DNA of 16,083 nt from JANNHP01 sp031404455 (lineage in GTDB: Bacteria > Planctomycetota > JAJSAM01 > JAJVHW01), in the NCBI GenBank assembly GCA_031404455.1, contig JANNHP010000114.1, forward strand, positions 1-16,083. The letters are read 5' to 3'. How positions within the stretch are numbered: the first letter of the stretch is position 1; every line of letters starts with the position of its first letter. Under the pieces are notes generated by a model that was not told the origin of the DNA, did not search any database, and saw only the letters and a list, made by a program, of their open reading frames with translations. The translations under genes and the position numbers were made by a program. Below are positions 1 through 8,800 of the stretch, in pieces.

Positions 1-137
1 GCCCGCTGGCAGACGCCCTGCGCGAGGTCGTCCGCGGTCTCGAACTGGAGGAGTCTGCGCCCGCCGTGGCGCTCCGCGAATCCGCGGACGTCGCTCGAGT
101 GGCGCGCGACGAGGTCCGCGAGCGACGGGGCGGTCAC
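1..137 (-). CDS. Probable ECF-like RNA polymerase sigma factor, N-terminal part (cut by window edge)
   Basis: Only the first 45 codons are inside the window. Starting at the GTG at 137, the reading frame gives a peptide beginning VTAPSLADLVARH, followed by RGFAERHGGRRLLQFE and then TADDLAQGVCQR. The TADDLAQ stretch resembles the conserved helix of sigma-70 region 2 (typically a DDL.Q motif), and small sigma factors are often encoded beside Ser/Thr kinases in Planctomycetes-like genomes. The GTG overlaps the TGA stop of the upstream kinase gene (134-136), forming a GTGA junction that implies translational coupling and one operon. Region 4 and the rest of region 2 are beyond the window, so the family call is tentative. 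The kinase-first, sigma-second order is worth noting. Confidence 0.5.
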   Translation of the reverse strand, partial: MTAPSLADLVARHSSDVRGFAERHGGRRLLQFETADDLAQGVCQR

Positions 138-3064
138 CGTCCCTTCCCAGCGGCGACCGCCACGAGCCGAAATCCGCTCTCTGAGTTCCCCCGGTCCGGC
201 AGGACGAGCAGGCTGAACCAGCACTGGAACCCATCGGACTTCGCCACCGCCCACGATCCGCCGCAGAGACGCCCGAGTCCGCGGTCGCGGTCGTCGCTCC
301 ACTCCCGCGCGCTGCCCGCCATGTCGAAGACGCCGTACGGCGATTCGTCGACCGGATGCGAGAGGACGGCCACGGGTCCGGGCTTCGGCCGCGCGTAGCA
401 GGAACTCGCCCAGCGCGGCCGGAAGCCCTCGCCGAACGGGAGCTTGCGCAGCGTCGTGCTGCCCGCGGCGTCCACGCGCTCGACCTGCGTCGGGAGACGG
501 ATCTCGAGTCCGCGCTCCGCGGCGCCCGTGCGCCGGGCGAACCACGTCGCGTACGCCCGGGCGTCGTCCTGGGACACCCCCAGCACCGGCGTCTCGGCGT
601 CGGAATCGGGCGGGACCGACCACCGGCCGTCCGCCCCGCGCGGCCAGTAGCCGCCCTCGTTCGCCGTCGACGCGTCGCGCGGAAAGCGGATCGGGGCCGC
701 CGACGCGGCGACCTCCGCGCGGGTCGCGTCGTCGTTCAGGAACTCCGCGTACTCGGCCGCGGTGACCTCGCGCTCCTGGATCCAGAACGAGTGCTCGGGA
801 CCGAGTCGCTCGATGCGGACGAACCCCTCGGGCGTCGTGCCCTCGGGCAGCAGTTCGATCGGCACGCCGAGGTGCGCGCCCGGCGGGACCGCGTGGAACA
901 CGCGCAGTTCCTCGCGTCCCGGCGCGCGGACGAGGATCAGGTACTCGCCGGGCTCCCCCGTGACCTCCACCGAGGGCGACGCCACGCGTCGGCAGGCGGG
1001 CGAGAGGACGAGCGGTGCCGCCGTCGCACGGACTCGCAGTCCGGGCGGGAGCGTCAAGCGCTCGACGACGCCGTCGCGGTGAACGCCCGCCGCGACGCCG
1101 CCCACCTGCGCGCGGCGGACGGCGTCGCGCGGCGCGAGGCGCGCGATCGCCTCGCCGTCGAGGTCGAGGACGAGGTCGCCCCGGCGGAGTTCGCCCGCGC
1201 CCGACGTGACGACGAGCATGAGAGTCCCCGGCGCGACCGCGGGGGGCGCGTCCTGCACGGGGACAGGAACCGCGCGGGGCTCGCCGCCCTCCGCGAGTTC
1301 GCGCAGTTCGCGGTACCGGAAGACCCAGGCCTCGGCGCCCGGCACGCCGGTCACGAGGCGGATGGAGCACGCGCCGCGGATCTCCTTCGACGCGGCGCCG
1401 TCCTGGTCGCGCGAGAGCACGAGTTCGCGGAAGAACGACGCCGCCTCGCGGTCCCGCGCCGCCTCGGCCTCGCGCCATCGCTCCAGATAGAGGTTCGTGC
1501 GCGCCTGCGCCGCGCCTGGGACGGCCGGATCGAGACGTTCCGCGCGGGCCAGCATGTCGAGGACCTCGTAGTACGCGGCCTCGCGCTCGCGCCGGAGCGA
1601 CGCCGCCGCGACCTCCTGCCGGTCGAGTCGCGCGAGCCGGTCGTCGGTCAGGTACTCGGACCAGATCGACTCGAGGAGCTTGCGCACGTCCGCTTCGAGC
1701 GCGGCCGAGCTCTCGCGCGCCCTGCGCCAATCGGCGAGGCGCCCGTTCGCTTCGACGACGGCGCGGCGCGCGTCCGACTTCCGCTGCACCTCTGCCGCGC
1801 GCGCCTGGCTCACCATCAGCATCGCTCCGGCGAAGAGCGCAACGGCGCCTGTCGCGGCCATCGCGGCAAGCCCCGGATTCCGCCGCGCCCAGTTGACGAG
1901 CCGCGACGCCGGACCCGGCGGGCGCGCCCGGATGGGACGGAACGCGAGCAGCGCCTCGAGGTCGTCCGCGAGGTCGTTCGCGGTCGCGTACCGCTGCGAC
2001 GGCTGACGCGACATCGCTTTCGCGACGACGATCTCCGCGTCGCGCGAGAGCGACGGCGCGAGCCGCCGGAGCGGCGGCGCGTCGCCCGCGAGCACCTCGT
2101 GGAGCACCTGCTCCGCCGTGGATCCGCCGAACGGGGGACGTCCCGAGAGGCACTCGTAGAGCGTGACGCCGAGCGCGTACGTGTCGGCGCGCGCGTCGAG
2201 GGCGTCGCGGTCGCCCGCGAGCTGTTCGGGCGCGGCGTAGAGCGGCGTCCCGACGAACGGCCCCGTCATCGTCAGCGCGGGAGCGTCGAGCGCCCGCGCG
2301 ATGCCGAAGTCGAGGAGCATCGCGCGGCCGTCGGGCGTGATCCGCACGTTCGACGGCTTCACGTCGCGGTGGACGATCGACGCCGCGTGCGCGCAGGCGA
2401 GCGCCCGCGCGATCTGGGCGCCCCATCGCAGCACCTCGGACGTGGGGACCGCGCGGCGCGCCGCGATCGCGCCGGCGAGGATCTCGTCGAGTCCGCGTCC
2501 CTCGACGTAGGCCATCGCGAGGAAGCGCACGCCGCGGTCCTCGCCCACGGCGAGCACCTGCACGATGTGCGGGTGGTCGAGACGCGCGACGGCGAGGGCC
2601 TCGCGTTCGAAGCGCGCGTCGGCGATCGGCGATCCGCGGAGTTCCGGCCGCAGCACCTTCAGCGCCACGATGCGCCCGAGCGATTCCTGCACCGCGAGGT
2701 AGATGGCGCCCATGCCGCCGTCGCCCTGGTGCCGCAGCAGCCGGAACTCGCCGAGGCGCTCGAACGGAAGTCCCGGCTCAGCGACGAGGGCGTCCGCGCG
2801 CGACTTCAGCGCCGACGGCGCCGCGCGCAGGGCGCGGCCGCGGTTCGTCGCCTCGCGCAGCGCGTCGAGCCGCGCGCGGAGCGATTCGGTCGCGCCCGCC
2901 CGGCCCGCCAGGAACTCCGCGGGCTCCGGCGCCTCGCCGCCGAGGGCGGCGGTGAGGTACGCGTCGTAGAGATTCTCCTCGTGCTCGTCCGGCGCTCCGG
3001 CCGGGGTGCGCGGCCCTTCCCGGACCGGCTCCGCACGTTCCACCGAGGCCCGGCGCTCCTCCAT
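134..3064 (-). CDS. Membrane-anchored Ser/Thr protein kinase with PDZ-like and FGE-sulfatase-like extracytoplasmic domains
   Basis: The protein has 976 residues from the ATG at 3064. A Hanks-type kinase domain spans about residues 105-373: glycine loop GDGGMG (114-119), VALK lysine K136, catalytic loop HRDVKPSN (232-239), DFG (252-254) and APE (278-280), so it should be an active kinase. A single hydrophobic segment at about 397-417 places the remainder outside the cytoplasm. A charged, probably helical region (about 420-550) follows, then a PDZ-like stretch with LRRGDLVLDLDG (about 612-675). The C-terminus (about 750-970) is a formylglycine-generating-enzyme/SUMF-like fold, seen from GVFDMAGS..EW (911-922), CGGSW (934-938) and a final GFR (964-966). 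The paired copper-binding cysteines expected after GGSW are not present; only C948 is there. It is therefore more likely a ligand- or substrate-sensing module than a sulfatase-maturing enzyme. The frame stays open upstream to 4621, but that part is antisense to hemG, so I chose the start just inside the divergent intergenic region. Confidence 0.9.
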   Translation of the reverse strand: MEERRASVERAEPVREGPRTPAGAPDEHEENLYDAYLTAALGGEAPEPAEFLAGRAGATESLRARLDALREATNRGRALRAAPSALKSRADALVAEPGLPFERLGEFRLLRHQGDGGMGAIYLAVQESLGRIVALKVLRPELRGSPIADARFEREALAVARLDHPHIVQVLAVGEDRGVRFLAMAYVEGRGLDEILAGAIAARRAVPTSEVLRWGAQIARALACAHAASIVHRDVKPSNVRITPDGRAMLLDFGIARALDAPALTMTGPFVGTPLYAAPEQLAGDRDALDARADTYALGVTLYECLSGRPPFGGSTAEQVLHEVLAGDAPPLRRLAPSLSRDAEIVVAKAMSRQPSQRYATANDLADDLEALLAFRPIRARPPGPASRLVNWARRNPGLAAMAATGAVALFAGAMLMVSQARAAEVQRKSDARRAVVEANGRLADWRRARESSAALEADVRKLLESIWSEYLTDDRLARLDRQEVAAASLRREREAAYYEVLDMLARAERLDPAVPGAAQARTNLYLERWREAEAARDREAASFFRELVLSRDQDGAASKEIRGACSIRLVTGVPGAEAWVFRYRELRELAEGGEPRAVPVPVQDAPPAVAPGTLMLVVTSGAGELRRGDLVLDLDGEAIARLAPRDAVRRAQVGGVAAGVHRDGVVERLTLPPGLRVRATAAPLVLSPACRRVASPSVEVTGEPGEYLILVRAPGREELRVFHAVPPGAHLGVPIELLPEGTTPEGFVRIERLGPEHSFWIQEREVTAAEYAEFLNDDATRAEVAASAAPIRFPRDASTANEGGYWPRGADGRWSVPPDSDAETPVLGVSQDDARAYATWFARRTGAAERGLEIRLPTQVERVDAAGSTTLRKLPFGEGFRPRWASSCYARPKPGPVAVLSHPVDESPYGVFDMAGSAREWSDDRDRGLGRLCGGSWAVAKSDGFQCWFSLLVLPDRGNSESGFRLVAVAAGKGR

Positions 3065-3073
3065 GCGCGGGCG

Positions 3074-3079
3074 AGCATA
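3074..3079 (-). promoter_or_regulatory. Possible -10 box of the kinase gene
   Basis: On the minus strand the hexamer TATGCT lies 9 bases before the ATG at 3064, followed by CGCCCGCGC. It matches four of six positions of the sigma-70 -10 consensus. At this distance transcription would begin at or next to the start codon, giving a leaderless mRNA. No convincing -35 element was found at 16-18 bp. The call leans on its resemblance to the hexamers before hemG and before the gene starting at 5848. Confidence 0.3.
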
Positions 3080-3141
3080 CCCGGGAGGAAGGGGCCCGCG
3101 CCCCCGCTCAATTCGCCTGCGAGACGGCCGCGGACGGCGGA

Positions 3142-3147
3142 CATACT
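3142..3147 (+). promoter_or_regulatory. Possible -10 box of hemG (leaderless start)
   Basis: CATACT lies 7 bases before the GTG start at 3155, with CGCCCGC between. It matches four of six positions of the -10 consensus. The closest -35 candidate, CTGCGA at 3117-3122, is weak and has a 19-bp spacer. There is no Shine-Dalgarno sequence before the GTG, which agrees with a leaderless transcript. Confidence 0.35.
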
Positions 3148-3154
3148 CGCCCGC

Positions 3155-4534
3155 GTGAATCACGAGACCGCGGACGTCCTCGTCGTCGGCGCCGGCATCT
3201 CGGGCCTCGCGCTGGCAGCATCGCTCCGTTCGCGCGGAGTGCGTGTCCGCGTGATCGAGGCCGCGCCTGCCGCCGGCGGAAACCTGAGGACCGAGCGCAC
3301 CGGAACGCCCGAGGGCGCGTGGCTCCTCGACCTCGGGCCGAACTCGTTCGGCGACGCGGCGAAACCGTTCATGGACCTCGTGCGGCTCGCGGGGATCGAG
3401 GACCGGCTCGTTCGCTCGGGCGAGGGCGGAACGCGCCGCTTCATCTTTCGCCGCGGGCGTCTTCGCGAGGTGCCCTCGCACCCGGTGAAGTTCCTCTTCT
3501 CGGGACTGCTCCCGCCCTCCGGCGTGCTGCGCCTCGCCCGGGAGCCGTGGATCGCACCGCGCGCGGCCGGCGCGCCGGAGGAGTCGCTGGGTGCCTTCTG
3601 CGACCGGCGGCTCGGACGCTGGGCGCGGGAGAAACTGCTGACGCCCGTCGTCGGCGGCATCTACGCGGGCGACCCGATGCGCCTCGGCGCGGAGAGTGCG
3701 TTCCCGGCAATGGTCGCGCTCGAGCGGGAGCACGGCTCGCTGATCCGCGCGGCCCGCAAGGGACACGGGCCGCCGTCCCGCGGAACGCTGTCCTCCTTCC
3801 GCGACGGCCTCGCGGAGCTTCCCGCGGCGCTCGCGAAGCTCCTCGGCGAATCGCTGACGACCGACGCCGCGGCGCGGCGCGTCATCCGCGACGGCGCCGC
3901 GTGGCGCGTCGAGACCGGCGCCAGAGCCTTCACCGCGCCGACCCTCGCGATCTCGACGCCCGCCGACGTCACCGCGAGCCTGCTGCGACCGATCGACGCG
4001 GCTCTCGCCTCGGAACTCGACGCGATCCCGTACGCGCCGATGACGGTCGTCCACGTCGGGGTCCGGCGCGACGCCGTCCCCGCGCTGCCGCCCGGCTTCG
4101 GGTTCCTCGTCCCGCGCGACGAGGGCGTGCGCATCCTCGGCGCCATCTTCAGCTCCCAACTCTTCGAGGGACGCGCGCCCGCTGGACACGTGCTCCTGAC
4201 GGTGTTCGCCGGCGGGAGCCTCGACGCCGAGGCGCCGTCGCTCACGGACGCCGCGGTGCGCGACTTCGTGATGGCGGATCTGCGCCGCGCGATCGGACTC
4301 GAGGGCGAACCGTCGCTCTTTCGCGTGACCCGCTGGCCGCGCGCGATCCCGCAGTACGTCGTCGGCCACAAGGACCGCGTCGCGCGGATCGACGCCGCCG
4401 TCGCGAAGCACGCGGGCCTCCGCCTCCTCGGCAACTGGCGCGGCGGGATCGCGATGCCCGACTGCGCGCGCAACGCGACTTCCATGGCAACCGAACTGGC
4501 AGGCGAAGTGGCGCCGGGGCGTCCAAGCGGATAG
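3155..4534 (+). CDS. hemG: Protoporphyrinogen oxidase, oxygen-dependent HemY/PgoX type
   Basis: The 459-residue flavoprotein is the usual length for bacterial HemY-type enzymes, which oxidise protoporphyrinogen IX (or coproporphyrinogen III in the coproporphyrin branch) in late heme synthesis. The N-terminus carries the FAD dinucleotide-binding fold: VLVVGAGISGLALA with GAGISG at 12-17, the ribose-binding glutamate E35 in VIEAAPAAGG, then DLGPNSF, typical of this amine-oxidase-like family. An internal LLTPVVGGIYAGDP block and a C-terminal LLGNWRGGIAMPDC (the GN..GG....DC flavin signature) support the call. The GTG at 3155 is chosen because it directly precedes the FAD fold and no in-frame ATG lies close upstream; the frame's extension back to 356 is antisense to the kinase. 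It is the first gene of a short operon with the lipoprotein (13-bp gap) and the UDG-like gene. Which substrate it prefers cannot be told from sequence. Confidence 0.92.
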   Translation: MNHETADVLVVGAGISGLALAASLRSRGVRVRVIEAAPAAGGNLRTERTGTPEGAWLLDLGPNSFGDAAKPFMDLVRLAGIEDRLVRSGEGGTRRFIFRRGRLREVPSHPVKFLFSGLLPPSGVLRLAREPWIAPRAAGAPEESLGAFCDRRLGRWAREKLLTPVVGGIYAGDPMRLGAESAFPAMVALEREHGSLIRAARKGHGPPSRGTLSSFRDGLAELPAALAKLLGESLTTDAAARRVIRDGAAWRVETGARAFTAPTLAISTPADVTASLLRPIDAALASELDAIPYAPMTVVHVGVRRDAVPALPPGFGFLVPRDEGVRILGAIFSSQLFEGRAPAGHVLLTVFAGGSLDAEAPSLTDAAVRDFVMADLRRAIGLEGEPSLFRVTRWPRAIPQYVVGHKDRVARIDAAVAKHAGLRLLGNWRGGIAMPDCARNATSMATELAGEVAPGRPSG

Positions 4535-4547
4535 TCCTTCGTCCCCG

Positions 4548-5150
4548 ATGCGACCACGACACCTCCTGACGGCGATCCTCCTCCTCGGCGCCTGCGCCTC
4601 GGGCTGGAAGGTCGTCGGCACGCGGGATCAGCCGGCCCTGAAGGACGGCGCACAGATCGTGACCGTGGAGCGCGGCCGAGGCACGTCGCGCGAGCGGCGC
4701 ATGCAGATCCGCGACGGCCGGGATGACGTCTCCGTCGGCTCCGTGGACGAACTGCTGACGTACATGCGCCCGATCGACACGCCGCAAGTCGCGATCGCGT
4801 ACTCGGAACTCGTCCGCGAGCTGGGCGTCCCCGGATCGGGCGCGCGCGGAATGGCCGTCCTGCCCGATCCGACGCTCACGGGTTCCGGCGGGAACGGCCG
4901 TTACTCGCGCATCGACGCCGAGGCCTGGGGCGTCCCCTTCGAGCCGACCGCGCGCCTCTACGGCGGCGGATTCGAGGTCAGTCGCGTGGTCCTCCTCCCG
5001 CCGGTGCAGCACCCCATGCTCGCGGGCGTCGCGACGGCGTGGCGGCTCGTCCTCATCCGCGAAGTGGTCTTCGCCGACGGCGTCATCCGGGCGCTCGAGG
5101 ACAAGACGCTGACGAACGGCCAGGATGCGGCGCGCTTCGCAGACCTCTGA
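4548..5150 (+). CDS. Unrecognised lipoprotein
   Basis: The 200-residue protein begins MRPRHLLTAILLLGACAS: a short basic n-region, a hydrophobic core and a lipobox LGAC with the lipidation cysteine at C16. It is therefore predicted to be exported and anchored to a membrane. The mature part (about 185 residues) shows no family I recognise. It is rich in charged residues and beta-forming stretches, including a VFADGVIRALEDKTL segment near the end, and has no further cysteines. The gene starts 13 bp after hemG and its 3' end overlaps the next gene by 26 bp, so all three are probably co-transcribed. Nothing in the sequence links it to heme synthesis. Confidence 0.8.
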   Translation: MRPRHLLTAILLLGACASGWKVVGTRDQPALKDGAQIVTVERGRGTSRERRMQIRDGRDDVSVGSVDELLTYMRPIDTPQVAIAYSELVRELGVPGSGARGMAVLPDPTLTGSGGNGRYSRIDAEAWGVPFEPTARLYGGGFEVSRVVLLPPVQHPMLAGVATAWRLVLIREVVFADGVIRALEDKTLTNGQDAARFADL

Positions 5151-5790
5151 TTCCGCCGCGCGAATCGCCGCCGACATCGAACGCGAGGCCCGCCGCGCGC
5201 CGTTCGACCTGGCACTCGACACGTACGCCGAGGCCGGACGCGACCCGCGAGTGCCGATCCTCGCGGCGGGTTCGATGTCGGCGAGATGGTGCGCCGTCGG
5301 GCGCGAACTCGGCCGCGAGGAGGTGCTCCGCGGCGAACCGCTCGTCGGGACGTCCGGACGCCGCCTGCGCCGCGCGGTGGAGGAGGCGCTCCGCGGTCCA
5401 GCGGCGAAGACGGAACGCGAGTTCCGCACGGTGCTCGACGACGTCCTTTTGACGAACCTCGTGCCCTACCGGCCCGTCGACAACGAGGCCTACGACCGCG
5501 CGACCGTGGACCGGTTCCGGCCGTTCATCGAGCGACTGATCGCGGACGTGTGGACCGGCGACGTCGTCCTGGCGCTCGGTCAGCACGCGACGCTCTGGTT
5601 CGCGCCCTACGCCGCGGAGGGATTGGTCGAGGCGCTCTGGGCCGACGCGCACGCGCGGTTCGAGCGCACGATCGCGGTCGAGATCCGCGGACGGCGCCTC
5701 GTCCTCGCGCCGGTCCCTCACCCGTCACCGCTCAGCCCGTTCCGCGCCGAGTTCGTCTCGCTCCTCGCGCGGAGGCTCTCTTCGACGTGA
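5125..5790 (+). CDS. Uracil-DNA glycosylase superfamily protein (family 4/5-like) with variant motif 1
   Basis: The 221-residue protein lines up with the COG1573-type UDG superfamily. Motif 1 is GRELG (59-63), followed after six residues by GEPLVGTSG (70-78), exactly the spacing of the family-4 pattern GEAPG-x6-GxPFVGxAG. Further matches are LLTNLVPYRP (109-117), VLALGQHA (148-155) and PHPSPLSP, with motif 2 HPSPL at 199-203. Such enzymes remove uracil or other deaminated bases from DNA. Unlike family 4, the second motif-1 residue is Arg rather than Glu, so substrate range and activity are uncertain. No cysteine set for a [4Fe-4S] cluster is present: only C56 is visible. The ATG at 5125 overlaps the end of the lipoprotein gene by 26 bp; a later start at Met51 would cut into the fold. 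Confidence 0.78.
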   Translation: MRRASQTSDSAARIAADIEREARRAPFDLALDTYAEAGRDPRVPILAAGSMSARWCAVGRELGREEVLRGEPLVGTSGRRLRRAVEEALRGPAAKTEREFRTVLDDVLLTNLVPYRPVDNEAYDRATVDRFRPFIERLIADVWTGDVVLALGQHATLWFAPYAAEGLVEALWADAHARFERTIAVEIRGRRLVLAPVPHPSPLSPFRAEFVSLLARRLSST

Positions 5791-5810
5791 TCGGAATCCC
5801 GACGTTGGGG

Positions 5811-5839
5811 TTGCCTCATGAGCCGCCAACTCGCATACT
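5811..5839 (+). promoter_or_regulatory. Putative sigma-70-type promoter of the giant secreted protein gene
   Basis: TTGCCT (5811-5816) and CATACT (5834-5839) are separated by exactly 17 bp, and each matches four of six consensus positions. The -10 ends 8 bases before the ATG at 5848, so the transcript would be nearly or fully leaderless. If correct, the earlier in-frame ATG at 5818 lies between the -35 and -10 boxes and would not be transcribed from this promoter, which favours 5848 as the start. Confidence 0.5.
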
Positions 5840-5847
5840 TCCCCGCC

Positions 5848-8800
5848 ATGTGGGAAGCGCTCCGTCCAAGGGTGGGAGCCGCCGTGTTCGGGCTCACCTG
5901 CCTCGCGGCCTCGATCGCCGACGCCGGCCGTCCGCCGGGAGTGGTCGCGCGATCGGGTGACAAGCTCAGCGCCGCGATCGTCGCGGGCGACTCCGACGCG
6001 TACGCCGTCGACCTCGCGACCGGGAGCAGTCTCGGCGTCACGCTGAAGGGCAAGCTCCCGCTCACCCCGTCGATCCGCGTCTTCGACCCGACCGGCGCCG
6101 AGACGAACGTCGCGGCACTCGTGAAGGGCGCGGGCAGCGCCGCGCCGAAGCTGAAGGGCTTCGTCGCAGGCGCGGGGCTCACGGGCACGTGGAAGGTCCT
6201 CGTCGAAGGCGCGAACGCGACGGCAGGGACGTATGTCGCGACGTTCGCGGTCAAGCACCCGGCCGCGGTGACGCAGAAGGGCGTGGCACTGCCCGCGAAC
6301 GGCGCGCTCGAGATCGAGTTCGCCGCCGACACCGGCGCGACCGTCACCGCGACGATCACGGAGAAGTCCGGCGGCCCGATCGACGGCGCCTCGGTCCTGC
6401 GCCCGAACGGCGTGGCGGAACAGGGCGGCGGCACGTTCACGCGCAAGTCGACGAAACTGACGCTCGCCCCGCTCGTCGCGGGCGGCGGGTTCGGCCGGTA
6501 CCGCCTCGCCCTCGACGCGGGCGCGACGGACGCCGTCGTCGACGTGAGCATCAAGGTGAAGTTCGCGAAGATCCTGAAGCGCACGGCGACGCTCGCGCCG
6601 GAGCCGACGGTCACGTCGCTCGCTCCCGCGGCGGTGAGACAGGGCGCCGTCGGCGTCGGCACCTCGCTCGTGGGCGCGGACTTCCTGCCCGGCACCGAGT
6701 TCGAGTTCGACGACGCGGGACTGCACGTCGGCGCGGTGACGGAGACCGGCACCACCCTCGCGAGCTTCCCGCTCGGCGCCGACGCGACGGTTCCGTTCGG
6801 CCCGCACACGCTCACCGCCTACCCGCCGCCGCTTTCCGGCGAACCGTTCCGCGTCGGCGATGTCACGGTGCTCGCGCCCGACCCCACGTTGACCGCGGTG
6901 TCGCTCGCGTCGGTGAAGCAACTCGCGACCGACGTGACGTTCGAATGCACCGGCACCGGGTTTCGCAGCGGCGGGACGATCACCGTGTCCGGCGCCGGCG
7001 TGACGGCCGGCACGACGACCGTGGCGTCGCCCACGCGCGCCGTCACGACGTTCACCGTCGCCGCGGACGCGACGCTCGGCCTGCGCGACGTGTCGTTCAC
7101 GCAGCCCGTGGCCGGCGGCGGGGCCGCGGTCACTCTCCCGAACGCGTTCTCCGTGTTCGCGCCCGACCCGCAGTTGACGTCGATCTCGCTTGCGAGCCTG
7201 CGCCAGGGCGACACGAACGTCCGCGTCACGCTGACCGGGAACGCCTTCCGCGACGGCGGGACGGTCGCCGTCTCCGGCAGCGGCGTCACGATCTCGAGTC
7301 CGACGCGCGTGTCGGACACGAGCTTCCGCGTCGATCTCGGTGCCGGCTCCGCGGCCGCGTTCGGCGCCCGCGACGTCACTTACACGCAGCCCTCGGGCGG
7401 CGGCGGCGCGAGCGTCGCGCTGACCGGCGCGCTGACGGTGAGGGCGCCGCTCCCGGCGATCTCCGGCGTCTCCCCCGCCACGCTGCGCCAGGGCGACACG
7501 GCAACGGTCGTCACCGTCACCGGAACGGGATTCCGCTCGGGCGGCGCGATCGCGCTCTCGGGGACGGGCCTGACGCTCGGCGCCACGACGATCGTCGACG
7601 AGACGACGGCGACGGTCGGCGTCACCGCGGACGCGGCGGCGGCGTTCGGCGCGCGCGACGTCACGTACACGCAACCCGCGGCGGGCGGCGGCGACGCGGT
7701 CACGACGACCGGCGCCGTCACGGTGAAGGCGCCGCTCCCGGCGATCTCCGTCGTGTCGCCCGGCTTCGCGCGCCAGGGCAACACGGGCGTCACCCTCACG
7801 CTGACGGGCGCCGGCCTGCGCACCGGCGGCACGATCACGGCGTCCGCCGCGGGAGTGACCGTGGGCACGACGACCGTGACGTCGCCGACGCAGGCGACGA
7901 CGACGATCGACGTCGCGGGCAACGCGGCGCTCGGCGCCGGCGACATCACGTTCACGCAACCCGTCGCCGGCGGCGGCGACTTCGTGACGGCGAAGTTCGC
8001 ATTCGTCGTCAACGCGCCGATCCCGACCGTGACGAGCGCGTCGCCGGCGACGCTCCGACAGGGCGACACGGCCGTCACACTCACGCTGACCGGCACGAGC
8101 TTCCGCACAGGCGGCGCGATCACGCTGTCCGGTACTGGACTGACGCTCGGATCGACGACGGTCGTGAACGGCACGACTGCGACGGTGCCCGTCACGGTCG
8201 ACGCCGCCGCGACCTTCGGCGCGCGCGACGCCACGTTCACGCAGCCCGCGTCGGGCGGCGGCGACGCGGCGACGCAGGCGAGCGCCTTCGTCGTCAGCGC
8301 GCCGGTGCCGACGGTGACGAGTGCGTCGCCGGGCGTCGTGAAGCAGAACGACTCGAACGTCACGGTCACCGTCACCGGCACCGGCTTCCGCACCGGCGGC
8401 ACGCTGACGATCTCGGGCACGGGGCTGACGCTCGGCTCGACGTCGGTCACGAACGGGACGACGGCGACCGTCGGCGTCACGGTGGCGTCGAACGCGACCG
8501 TGGGCGCGCGCAACATCACGTTCGCGCAACCGGTCTCCGGCGGCGGCGACGCGGCGACGGCGACCGGCGCGCTCACCGTGAACCACCCCGACCCCACGTT
8601 CACCGCGCTCAGTCCCTCGACCGTGCTGCAGGGTCAGACGTCGGTGTCCTTCACCGTGACCGGGACGAGCTTCCGCGACGCGGCGACGATCTCGTTCGGC
8701 GCGGACGTCACCGTGCAGAGCGCCACGCGCGACTCGGAAACGCAGTACACGGTCGTCGCCGACATCGGCGCGGCGGCCGCGTTCGGCCTGCGCAACGCGA

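Larger units (their letters stand above)
3066..3155. repeat. Inverted repeat flanking the divergent kinase/hemG promoter region
   Basis: CGCGGGCGAG at 3066-3075 is the exact reverse complement of CTCGCCCGCG at 3146-3155. The arms lie at the two ends of the 90-bp intergenic region. Each runs from a possible -10 hexamer to the start codon of the gene on its side. This could be a shared operator, or simply two copies of one preferred promoter-to-start sequence facing opposite ways. Confidence 0.5.

Noticed and set aside
356..3154. Long open plus-strand frame running into hemG
   Set aside because: It is the complement of the kinase gene; composition is low-complexity Arg/Ala and no domain is seen before the FAD fold.
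134..4621. Reading the kinase frame as a 1,495-residue protein starting at 4621
   Set aside because: The part beyond 3064 is antisense to hemG, is Arg/Ala-rich nonsense and crosses a good divergent promoter region.
5725..8603. Long minus-strand open frames of 400-950 codons opposite the giant gene
   Set aside because: They are explained by strong G/C third-position bias and the repeat structure of the sense gene; the products are periodic Arg/Asp-rich or Val/Pro-rich shadows.
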